64,000 nucleotides of DNA from Anaeramoeba flamelloides (taxonomy: Eukaryota; Metamonada; Anaeramoebidae). The position numbers and the translations under genes are program-made. Positions within the stretch are counted from its first letter, which is position 1. Every line of letters begins with the position of its first letter. Shown here piece by piece: positions 11,712 to 21,956 of this stretch. The notes beneath the pieces are model-generated. The model saw nothing but the letters and a program-made list of their open reading frames with translations. It searched no databases and was not told the origin of the DNA. The DNA lies in contig JANTQA010000008.1 of NCBI GenBank assembly GCA_027625915.1, forward strand, positions 4,581,501-4,645,500, read 5' to 3'.

Positions 11712-12376
11712 CATAAAGTGAATTTTCTGAAAATTTTTTTTTGAAAATAATTTGATAAAAACCTGTATTCCATAAAAAATTACATTTTTTTCATTTTAGA
11801 AGATTATTGGAATAAGGGGTGTTTTTTTTTTTTTTTTTTTTTTTCTGATAGATTTTTTTTCAGCCTTTTTTAATGACAATCTCTTTAAAATTAATCATAA
11901 AAGAGGATAAAATAAATTATAAAGTAATTTGATATTAATCAACTATTTCAAAATTTCAATAACCTCTTTCTTTTCTATTCTCATTTTTAAATTACGTCTC
12001 TAAAATGCTAAGTCCAATAATATCACAGCAATGGAGCTTTTAAAGAAAAATAGATACAAATATCTAACATCGTAACAATATGACCAGTTCTTATTTAACT
12101 CTAAAAGTCCAATGTAACCAATCAAAACGGAGAGAGAAAAAATATATACTCTCCAACTTTTGGAAGGAATTATTTATATTAGTTATTATTTTTTTAATTC
12201 AACACTTAAATGTTTTATCTCATGTGCTTTCAATTAGCCGAAGAAAAATATATCATGTTTAGCAACATCTAAAGCTATTTTCTTGAAAAAAAAACCAAAT
12301 GAATAAATAATCTCAATTCATTATTTCCAGAATATGAATAATTATGCTAAAGCTTTTTCACTCGCATTTCATTATA
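11712..12376. other. AT-rich spacer
   Basis: No gene is supported. It includes a run of more than 20 T at about 11822-11845. The 60-codon open frame at 12080-12262 has no motif. Confidence 0.4.
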
Positions 12377-12573
12377 CAGTCAGTTTCACTTTTAAGACAC
12401 AAACTTTCAACGAAATTTAAGGCACAAAAAAATCTCAAATTAAGGCACAAAATTTGGAATTTTTTTTTTTACAATTTATTTTTACTAGAATTTGAATTTT
12501 GTGCTTTAATTTGAGATTTTTATTGTGCCTTAAATTTCGTTGAAAGTTTGTGCCTTAAAAGTGAAACTGACTG
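12377..12573. mobile_element. Palindromic MITE (R6), copy a
   Basis: A 197-bp element that is almost entirely one inverted repeat. It begins CAGTCAGTTTCACTTTTAAG, ends with the reverse complement, and is flanked by TA on both sides, as expected of Tc1/mariner-type insertion. Each arm carries the octamer GGCACAAA three times (AGACACAAA for the outermost in this copy), about 23-25 bp apart. The loop is a poly-T tract plus ACAATTTATTTTTACTA. It differs from the copy at 51770 by only a couple of substitutions and the length of the T run. Confidence 0.9.
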
Positions 12574-12747
12574 TACTTTTTTTTTTTTTTTTTTTTTACA
12601 AATATAGTTATATAATATTTAAGCCATAATTTGAAATCTAAATTTACTTTATATCTTTTTTAAGCTACTGACTACACATGTGCAAAAAGTGATGTCTTAA
12701 TATTTTAAGTTTGTTTTAATTGAAGGTAAATGATATATGTTCTATGT
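12574..12747. other. Short spacer between R6a and R2a
   Basis: Begins with a T run directly after the MITE. Nothing else was recognised. Confidence 0.4.
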
Positions 12748-13464
12748 AAACTCTGTTTAAGTCAAAGGGTAATCCAAAAAAAAAAAACAATCTTTTTCAA
12801 ATATCAATAATTTTAAATAATTAGCCTTTGAAGAACAAATAAGAAATAAACAGAATAATAGACATCAAAGAATTGTTGTAATATATGTCTGGAAGAAAAC
12901 TAAATAATCAATAAATATTCTGAAAAATTGAAAAACTCAAATTCTTAGGTCTCTATTGAGAAAAACAACAATGTTCTGTGTGGACATTCTACTGATATTT
13001 GAATAATAAATAACAAACAATGTTCACTTCATTTTCCATACTTTTCTTTTCAAACCAAGTCCCCAAACGAAGTGTGTTGATATTTGTGGTCTCTATTTGA
13101 AAAAGGAAATGAAAATAAAGTGAAAATGTTTCCTTTGTTTCAACAAATATCAGGATCAAAGATCTAATATAATTCCAATAGAAATCAATATGATTTCTCA
13201 ACAATAATTCCCATGGTTTCAATAACCTTAGAATAACACATTTTTACAAAGTGACTCTTGATCTTGCAATAAAAAATAATTTGCAACTGAAATAGGTTTT
13301 TAAAAAAAAATCGAAAAACAAAAATGTACCAATGTGAAAAAATGAGCAAAAAATGAAATGCGAAAATTTTCTAAATAAAATTTTTCTTTTAATATTTATG
13401 CAAACCCTTTAAACACATGTATTCCATCCATTACAACTGGGCCCCTTTGACTGAAAAATAGTTT
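12748..13464 (-). mobile_element. R2 non-autonomous DNA element, copy a
   Basis: About 717 bp in reverse orientation. Read on the minus strand it starts AAACTATTTTTCAGTCAAAG and ends with the inverse of AAACTCTGTTTAAGTCAAAG. It aligns with the copy at 52482-53032 from end to end, except for about 180 bp present only here (roughly 12960-13160). Shared internal blocks include TGTATTTAAAGGGTTT-like sequence near the left end, an AGAAATCATAATGATTTCT-like near-palindrome in the middle, and TATTTATTTCTTATTT near the right end. The small open frames in the two copies look alike only because the DNA is related. Confidence 0.7.
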
Positions 13465-15633
13465 AGTTCAAAAAAGTCTAAAAAAAAAAAGGATTATTAT
13501 TATCATTTAACCTTAAGGACTACGTTTTAAGGTGAAAACAGTGAAATAATCGATAAAATCGCCCTTGAATAAGTTATGTAATCCAAGTAATATTTGTCCA
13601 AGGAGAATTTCTTTTAGAAAAAGTGTGAAATTTTCACAATTTCAACAATTTTCAGAATTTTTACCTTGTTAAATCATGCAAAAAAATTGATTTTAATATT
13701 TTCGAATTCCCATTTCAACTTTCAGAACTCACACTATTTTCTAGAGCTGTTCTATATATTTTTTAAGTTTGCTTTTACAAGTTTGAAATGTTCTCAAATT
13801 TGAAATGCACTTGAAAATCCCCAAAAGTAGTTTTTTACAATTATTTTTTTTGTTATTTACAATTTTCCTTTTCATTGAATAACAAAGACAAATAGTCTTC
13901 ATTAAAAAGTAAAGATGAAAAAAAATGTTTTTTTTTTTTTTTTGTCCAATTTATTCCATAGGAAAATTTTTTTTGAGAAGCGAAAGTGCAATAACACAAT
14001 TACTCAGCCCCCTCAGGGGTGGGAACGTAGTCCTTAAACTAATTGATTTTCTACTAATCATCACAATTAAACATTTTCTTTTTGGGAAATTTTTTTTAAT
14101 TTCCTTTCACAAACCTAAAAATTGAAATCCAAATAATAGTATTATTTTATTTAATAATTTATCTTTAGAATTTCCTAAAGTCACTATTTTTTGAGATTTT
14201 TGAATTTCAAGATTTAGCCAATAATTATTTACATTTAAAAAGAAAGGTAGGTTATTTTTGAATGGTATTCTTACCAAACTTGTTGTAACATTAAATATAT
14301 ATACCAATCTTTCAAAAAGAGTTTGTCAAAATAATCCAAGCTGATTATTAAATATTTGAAAAAAAAGGAATATTTTAGTAAATAACAGATCTTTCAGAAC
14401 ATATTTCAAAAAAATATTTTGCAACTTTGGAGTTTGAATATTGAAGGTTGAGTCTTTTAAATTTGTGTTGAAATGCAAATTTCTTCCAGAAATTGTTGGT
14501 TTTTGACAAATTAAAGTATCTTTTTTAATTGATTGAGATAAACTGATAGTACTACTTTATTAATGGAATTTTTTATGACATTTGAACTCTAGATCAAATA
14601 TGATTTACATTTGATAACGACACATTTTAATTTGATACTTCTAAATTGCAGATTCTAATTTCTTGAGGAAAATTGTTGTATATAAGAAATTCAAAAATCA
14701 AAAAACATTTGTTTCAAAAAATAGATTCTTCGAAATTAGGGGTCAAAAATTCAATTCGGGTCACAAATAAATTTGACTTTTCTCAACTGTTAATTGTAAA
14801 ATAAAAAGATCAAAATTTTGATTCGTCTTTCCAAAATAATAACATTCCAAAAATTAATAAATAATCATCATAGTTTCCAATTCTCAGAAGGTAAATTAAT
14901 AAATTAAATCTGATTTTAATAATAAAAAAATTTGAAATATTACCTGATTTTAAAAATCTTTTGTTGGAAAGTTCGACTGAATGAAAATTTTGTTCCCTTT
15001 ATTTCGCATCAACTATTTTGTTGGTATTTTGGACCTTATTCACTTATTACGTAGACCTCGATTTTTGAATATGATTAATTTTTAACGAATCTTCTTTTTG
15101 AAAACAAAAAGTGGGATAAATAAAACGAAATTATTTGTAAATGAAATTTTTTGAGGGGTGGGCTCTGTGAACGATTGGCAAACACGAAATAACCCTTTTG
15201 TTATTTTAATCTTTCCAAATGGGATGAATATTTCTAAAATGTGAAGAAAAATTTATCAAATTGTATTCCAAATAAACACAATAGAATCGAGATCAAACAC
15301 TTCTGATTTTATTCAGGCACTTTATTCTCTTCATTTATTTTTGGAATATTGTAAAAACTTAATTTTTTGACAATAGAATTAACAACTTCTCTCATTCTGA
15401 TTCTGTTTCAAGACTCTATTCAAGAGTTCAAAATTCTGTCTTACTTTTCAACCTTGAGATCTTTGAAAAAAGGAGTCAAGAAGGCGAAAGAATACAGTGG
15501 AAAAATAAATGTGAAATTTTTTGGGTTTAAATTGTCTTGACAAAAGAAAAGGAAACAAACAACCCAAACCAATTGTGAGATTCTCTAAAGTTTTTATTTT
15601 TTTTCTTTTACTCCTCGAAATTAACTTGTTGGT
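13465..15633. other. AT-rich intergenic DNA upstream of the RNF170-like gene
   Basis: No gene is supported; open frames at 13925-14125 and 14107-14307 (opposite strand) are Phe/Ile/Leu-rich and lack motifs. Part of 13480-14050 has a slightly more mixed composition (for example CCCCCTCAGGGGTGGGAACGTAG near 14010), but no homology is recognised. Confidence 0.4.
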
Positions 15634-16570
15634 ATGATCTCTGAAGAAGATTTAAAATGCCCAATTTGCTCTAATTTAATGAACCACGCGATTGTTACAA
15701 ATTGTGGTCATAGTTTTTGTGGTATTTTTCTTTTTTTTAAAATTTTTTTCTTTTTTCCCTATAAAGCAACGACTTTAAATTTTTTTTTTTTTTTTCTATT
15801 TCTTTTTAATTTTGTCGAAAAGCTAATTGTATTTTGGAACATAGCGAAAAATCAAAGAAATGTCCAATGTGTCGATCTAAAGTATGTTCATTTCAATTTT
15901 TTCCTTTTCCACTTTCTTATTCCAAAAAGATTTTCTTTATTTTTCTTTCTTTTTGAAAATGGAACTAAAAAACCTAACCAAAACAAAATCAAAAACAAAA
16001 ACAAAAAAATAGGTATTTGATTTACATGCAAGTTATTTGTTAAGAAATCTTATTTCAAAAAAAGATACGGCAAATTCAAGTGCACTGGGTATGGAAGAGA
16101 AACAAGAATTAGATGAAGACATCAAAAACTTTAATGAAAATAATTTAAGACCAACAAACTTGCCTTCTTTAATGATCTATGACTTTGGAATTCTGAAAAG
16201 GTTAATGTTCAAATTTAATAATATTTTTGCGTTGCTAGGTTGGTCAATAATTGCTATTCTAATAATTTATCTTCTTTGGACAGATGATTTGATCCCACTT
16301 TCCTTTGGCCTCATAGGCTTTGCAGATGACATTGCATTAATTTTGCTTGCCTTTACTGGTTTACATTTCGTAGTCAAATATTTTGAGCAAAAGATTAAAG
16401 AAAAATATGTTATTGAAAAAAAGACAAAAACAAATCAAAATACAAATGAGAATATAGCATCAAAAAATGAGAACACAGCAACAAAAAATGAGAATACAAC
16501 ATCAAAAAATGAGAATACAGCAACAAAAAATGAGGACACAGCAACAAAAAATGTTCAAGAACAGAAATGA
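15634..16570 (+). CDS. RNF170: RNF170-like E3 ubiquitin ligase (RING + DUF1232), three exons
   Basis: Joined exons 15634-15721, 15823-15881 and 16013-16570 encode 234 residues. Introns are 101 nt (GTATTT...AAG, phase 1) and 131 nt (GTATGT...TAG, phase 0). Splicing restores a C3HC4 RING: CPIC at residues 9-12, then NCGHSFCANC across the first junction, then KKCPMC in exon 2. After it come DIKNFNENN, similar to RNF170's DINDYN helix, and two hydrophobic segments of the DUF1232 type: FALLGWSIIAILIIYLLWTDDLIPLSFG and FADDIALILLAFTGLHFVV. RNF170 is an ER-membrane ligase that turns over activated IP3 receptors in animals; ER membrane location fits the hydrophobic segments, while the substrate here is unknown. 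The N-terminal membrane helix of animal RNF170 is absent, and an in-frame TAA lies just upstream of the ATG. The C-terminal tail is a seven-residue repeat (KNENTAT and variants) encoded by 21-bp tandem repeats. Confidence 0.85.
16453..16555 (+). repeat. 21-bp coding minisatellite
   Basis: About five copies of a 21-bp unit, in frame, encoding the seven-residue repeats KNENTAT, KNENTTS and KNEDTAT at the C-terminus of the RNF170-like protein. Such in-frame tandem repeats usually vary in copy number between strains. Confidence 0.8.
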
Positions 16571-18870
16571 GACACGAAAAACAATTTGAGAACAAAGAAA
16601 AAGAATTGCATTGTAAATTAAATAATTAATTGGATTTATTCAAAAATTAAAAAAAAAAAATTGATGCATACATCACCTCTTATGGGCATTTTTGAATAAA
16701 TTAAATTGATCACCCCCAAACTATAAACTATTAAAAAACAAAAAAAAAAAATATAAATCGAAATATGAAGTTATATCAATTTTAAGATTGGTTTTCTAAA
16801 TTTTTTCATTTTGCCTTTCGTTTTTCTTTTATTTTTGAATTACAGCAAATTTAAAGGCAAATTAGTTTTAAGATCAATACTTTATTTTTATTTGAGAATT
16901 TGTTAAATAAGTGATGTAATCTTGTTCCTAAGCATGCTAAATCAATTTTACAAGCTTAATTAGAATGACTATATTGATTGTAAAAGTTTTTATTTTTGGT
17001 GATTTGATTAATTATAATGTTGGTCATAAATAATTTTTCTTAAGGGGGCAACTATTTTATATAAAACTTAAATTATAATGATAACATTATCTCAATTTGG
17101 GAACACAGAAACTGTTATGAGGGTTATGCTTCGATCAATATGTTGGAAAAAAAATATCAAGTTTAAAACAAAATAAGCTTAAAAAAGAAAAGTAGCAATT
17201 AGAAACTATAATTAAATAATACATTTGTCCATGTGATGGATCAGTAAAACTGTTTTTAAGGGGACCAAAAAATTGTAAAATAAAAATATTAAACCCTACA
17301 GATAAAGTTATCATAAAATTTTTTTTTTAACTTTTGATTTCAACAATTTTACTATTTTAATTCAGCAATCAAGAAAATCATAGTGGCAATTTATATTCAA
17401 GTTTTTGATCAAAAGTATCTCTTAATTTCTCTGTTTTTATTTAGTATATAAATATAACTTGTTTTGTAATTCCTGAAATAAACCCCATTCCAAAAATTTG
17501 AACACACTCAGAAACAAAAATAAGCAAAAAAAAAATTTAACATTTGTTGTATTTTTTAATACATAATATTTAATGATATTTCTCAAATCCAAAATTAAAT
17601 TTTTTATAATTAAATCAATTATTTATATAAAATAAAAATAAAATATATTGAAGGAATGAAAAATAATATATTCAAAATTTATCAAAGGGTAATACTAAAA
17701 TATATATTGCTAAATTTGTTGAAAATCACCTATAATTATTGATCTATCACCCAGTTAGTTAACATCATCTAAAATTTACTGAGATTGTTCTATTTCATAA
17801 AACTAAGTATTGCCCCTATAAAAACAATTATAAAAAAATATTCCGATTAAATGAAACATATTCCATAATTGTAAAAAAAAAAAAAAAACAATTTAAAGAA
17901 AATATAAAAGACAAAAACATTATCAAAATATTTTTAAAAATTAAAATTATTTCCAAATTAGATGGAATGGTATAGTATACACGTATTCTTTCAACTATTT
18001 AAACCCTGTTAAAAATATTGGATCGGCCATTGAAATTCTTTTAGGATGTTCTAAAAGACCCATGTTTAAGGCATAAAATCCCGATTTCAAATTAAGCACA
18101 CATGTTTTTCCGAATACTTGTTCCAATGTAACATCTAATTCAATATTCTTTTGAAAAATCGATAGTCAAATGAATTATGAACATATAAGATAAAGTAATT
18201 TAGGAATATTTTCAAATTGGAATTTTCTTTTCGATTTTGATTTGTTTCCTTTAGTCTATTTTTTAATGCATTTCATTAAATTTTGAAAAAATTCAACAAT
18301 GATTAGTAAAAATGTTAAATTTGGGAATTGTTAATATAAAAACCGTGAAAAAATCTTTGATTGTATCTTTCCTTTACCATTCAATAATTATTGGTGCAAT
18401 TTCAATTAATTCCCGACTTCAATATTTTTATTCAATTTTTTTTGTTCTTTTGGACACTTCCTTTTTTTCATTTTTATTTGTATATTTTTTCTTAGATTTG
18501 AATAAAGAAGATAATACATAAAATATTAAGAATAATTTTTACCAAAATATGATTTAATATTACCTTTTCTAACAATTATAGTTCTTTCAGGTTTTTTTAT
18601 CAATTTTAATTATGAATTGTTTCCAAATCTTTAGAATGAAATTTGATATTATAAAATAATAATTATGCGAGAAATAGTTACCAAAATAAAATTACAATTA
18701 AACACAAATCAACACACTCAAGTTTATATATTTTTTTGACGGAAACGTCAAAATTATCGAAAAAAATGATATATTTTATTTACTTATAAAAAAAAAATAA
18801 AAGGAATAATCTAATTAAAAAAAAGTATCAAAAAGAGATTATTTTGTAGAGTATTTGATGTTTTTGGTTT

Positions 18871-18895
18871 ATTATTATTATTATTATTATTATTT
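18871..18895. repeat. (ATT)n microsatellite
   Basis: Eight or so uninterrupted ATT units. Confidence 0.9.
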
Positions 18896-19483
18896 TGGAA
18901 ATGAAAGTGTTTTGAAGACTTCTTTGATTTTATGTATGATCGTTTCTTTTTGTTCTGTAAAGTTTCAAGATTTTCAAGAAATCAAAATAATTGGTAAAAA
19001 TCTTTGATTTTACTTCTTTTTTTTAAATTTGGAAGAACTAACTAACTTATTGCCTTGAGAAAAATCGAAAAATCTGTATTAAAATTTTAGAAAAATATTA
19101 AAAAAATTAATAATATCAGAGATATTATTAAAAAAAAGAATTTATCTATATATTATCATTAGTTATTTATAAATTTTGATATTCTTTTAAAAATATTTCA
19201 AAATAAAGACTTAGGTATTTTGGAAGTGCTTTAGAGTACCTTAGAGTTCTGTAGAATGATGTAGAGTAATTTCGAGTACTTATTTTTTTTTTAATTTAAG
19301 CAATAAAAATAAAATTCTTCAATTTTATATTAATTTTCAGCAGGTAAAAAAGTATAAATGCAGTTTTCCAAAATTCAAAAGAATTCTTTAAAATCATATA
19401 TTTATCATTAAGCTTTTGAATTAGGGAAAATCTAACGAAACTTGTCTGTAGAATGTCTTAGAGTGCTGAGTTTTTTTTTGACG

Positions 19484-19648
19484 TTTTCTGTTATATCTGT
19501 AAAGTGTTCTAGGTTTTTTTGAGGTTTTCTATTTTATTTGTGAAGTGTTCTAGGTTTTTTTGAGTTTTTTTACTTTAGAAATAAACAAAAAATTTTAATA
19601 AATTTTCGGTTTATTTCTAAAGTAAAAAAAAACCTAACGAAAGTGTCC
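19484..19648. repeat. Tandem pair followed by a hairpin
   Basis: Two ~50-bp tandem units each contain AAGTGTTCTAGGTTTTTTTG. The second runs into TTTTTTTACTTTAGAAATAAAC, whose reverse complement, GTTTATTTCTAAAGTAAA, follows about 20 bp later. Together these form a stem of roughly 25 bp with an AT-rich loop. No element ends are recognised. Confidence 0.55.
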
Positions 19649-20116
19649 ATCAAGTGCCGAAAATCTATTGATTTTATAAATAAACAGAAAACTCAAGAAA
19701 AGATAACGGCCGTTTTAAAAATTCAAAAGAATGGAGAACAATCCTTGATTTTACTCAATTGTTTTAAATTCTGGAAAAGATAATACGGTTTGTTTGGAAT
19801 AAAATAGTAAATTCCTTAAATACTCTTTTTATTACAATACTTAAAAAAAAATCAAATGGTATACAACAGAAGAGTTATTTCCTCTCTTCAAAAATAAATA
19901 AAAGAAATTGGAATGTTTTGTAAGATATATTTATATTATTTTATTACATATCAATACAGTAAAACTTTTTATTACTTATTATCATGAAACAAATATATTT
20001 TTAATTTTCAAAATTAAAAATAAAAAAAAATTACTAAATCATTTTTACATATGTGTTCTGTAGGGATAAATTCATAGATAATTAAACAATACAAAATAAG
20101 AGAACTTTTAAAAACT

Positions 20117-20664
20117 AAACTATTTTTTAGTCAATGTGGCCAAGTTTTATTGAATAAATAGAATACATTCTATGAGATTAATTCACTATTCTTCTCGACT
20201 CAAAATAATTTTACAATTTTCAAATCGTAATCATTTTTTCTTATTTTCAATATTTTTTTTTTACTTTTTCTTCTTTCTTCTTTCTTTTTTATTTTTTAAA
20301 AAGTAAATTTGAAAAAAAAATGTTTGAAATACCAAATTAACAACAAGAAAAATATAACTTTGTCATTTCCATTATAATGAATATAATTACTATTAAAATA
20401 CTTATTAATAAAAATTTTAATTTTCCAAAGAAATTGAGAAATTTTAAATCAGAAGTTCCACTGAAAGGTCACAAATTTTTTTTTAATATGTTATTTTTAT
20501 AATAAAAATTATAGTTTGTTCAGATATTAATACATGATTATCAACTCTAATCCAAAGTTTTTGTATTTCTCTTATTTCTAAACAATCCTAGTTTGGTTGG
20601 TTCTTTTTAAAAAAATGAATTTTTAGTATTTAGCAGAGAACCATTTGAGTCGAAAGGAGTTTAT
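20117..20664 (+). mobile_element. R1 non-autonomous DNA element, copy b
   Basis: About 548 bp. The left end AAACTATTTTTTAGTCAATG and right end TTTGAGTCGAAAGGAGTTT are inverted repeats. The interior follows R1c in order: CCAAGTTTTATTGAA.AAATAGAA, TTCACTATTCTTCTC, a T/C-rich tract, TTATAGTTTGTTC, TATTTCTCTTATTT, then the right end. No open frame. Confidence 0.75.
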
Positions 20665-20909
20665 AAATAAACTATCTTTCATAATAATTGGCCCATTAAA
20701 AATCAAATTTTAAATAAAAATATTTTTAATAAATGAAGTTATCTATTATAATATAAAAATTTAGATTTTAATATTCAATAATATACTCAAGAGATATTTA
20801 TTTTTTGTCTAAAAATAAAAGAAAGAAAAATAAAAAAAAACTGTTAAAAAAAATTCTGCCATTTATTTTGAATGAAGCATTACATGAAAAATAGACAATT
20901 TAAATAAGT

Positions 20910-21045
20910 AAAAAAACCCATTTATCGATTCTCCTTCCATTTGAATAACTAAATCTAATCTCTTTTTCATATTTGAAACCAAATTTTGCATTAATTCATC
21001 TATTACTTCTTTCAAATTTTTCATTTTCATTTTCCATTTTAACAA
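20910..21045 (-). pseudogene. C-terminal fragment of a Tc1-type transposase
   Basis: The minus strand reads LMQNLVSNMKKRLDLVIQ, then GESINGFF. This aligns with the C-terminus of the transposase at 49343-50704 (ENLVSSMEKRLRLVVE, then NGESINGHF). Only the last 40 or so residues are recognisable; the DDE core is absent. Sequence at about 21155-21187 (GGGCCATTTATTATGAAATT...) resembles the right terminal repeat of the intact element, suggesting an internally deleted copy that ends near 21190. This is an ordinary DNA transposon remnant. Confidence 0.75.
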
Positions 21046-21189
21046 AACACTTTTGAAAAAATAAAAAAGAGAAAAAATGATTTATTTGCAAACTTTTCAT
21101 TGTGAGAGGAAAAACTTCAAAACGATATAAAAGCAATACATTATTCAAATGTAAGGTGGGCCATTTATTATGAAATTTAGTTTACTTTC

Positions 21190-21956
21190 ATATCATTTTT
21201 AATTAAAAAGCAAAAAAAGTCAGAGTTAAAAAAAACTTTTGGCGATTTAATCCACAAATATTCCTAAATTATCATAATTTTCCAAGAACTAATAATTATC
21301 TGCAGAGAAAATTCTGAAAACTCCATTTTTTCTTTCTGCTTTATTTATAGTTTTACCCATTAATATATCAAACCCACTTGATTAAAAACGAAAATAAATG
21401 TAAAAATTAAAGCAAATATTTAAATGATATCAAAAATTAACTTGAAATCTACAAAATAGACTTAAACAATCAAATTATCATTTAAATTTAAAAAAAAAAT
21501 AAATGTAATATTCCAATTAACCATTGGAGAATAATATTTAAGTATATATCAGTTGAAATGACGTGTTATTTTAATGTTTTTACACAAATTTCAGATTTTT
21601 TAAAATAAGATTAAAAAAAAAAAAAAGGAATTCTTTATTTAATGAAAAAAAGAGTATTAATTAAAATGAAATTCAAAAAAAAAATTATGAATTAATTATA
21701 CTCTTCGTCCCTGGATAAGCTATTTATCCAACACGAAACTGTGTCAACATCTCTCAAAGGTTGTATATAACTATACAACTAAAAATATTAATATTTGTTG
21801 AAATGATCTATTGTCTTGATCAATAATTTTAGCTGTTAGAGAAATTTATAAAGTATCATAAAGGTTATTAAATTTATTTTAAATGATCAATGATTGATTT
21901 ATTTATTTATTTATTTATTTTTTCGAACTAATCATTTAAGCAAAAAAACAATTTTA
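21190..21956. other. AT-rich intergenic DNA downstream of the THADA-like gene
   Basis: No gene or repeat is recognised apart from a (TTTA)n microsatellite at about 21898-21920, just beyond the stop codon of the minus-strand gene. Confidence 0.45.

Larger units (their letters stand above)
16571..20116. other. Gene-poor AT-rich interval with a degenerate repeat patch at 18.85-19.8 kb
   Basis: No gene is supported; the open frame at 18312-18521 is Phe/Ser/Ile-rich without motifs. An ATT microsatellite lies at about 18871-18895. From 18.9 to 19.8 kb several phrases recur: TTTGATTTTACT, AAATTCAAAAGAAT, CTAACGAAA, and two tandem units containing AAGTGTTCTAGGTTTTTTTG. The rest shows nothing. Confidence 0.45.

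Noticed and set aside
15634-16020. 128-codon continuous frame as the RING protein
   Set aside because: It reads through both introns; the Phe/Lys-rich middle is intron translation. Splicing gives the proper RING.
16453-16555. CRISPR-like array
   Set aside because: It is an in-frame 21-bp coding minisatellite with no spacers, in a eukaryotic gene.
18990-19790. Direct-repeat-flanked block considered as an LTR-type element
   Set aside because: The repeats are short and decayed, with no primer-binding site, polypurine tract or coding sequence recognised between them.
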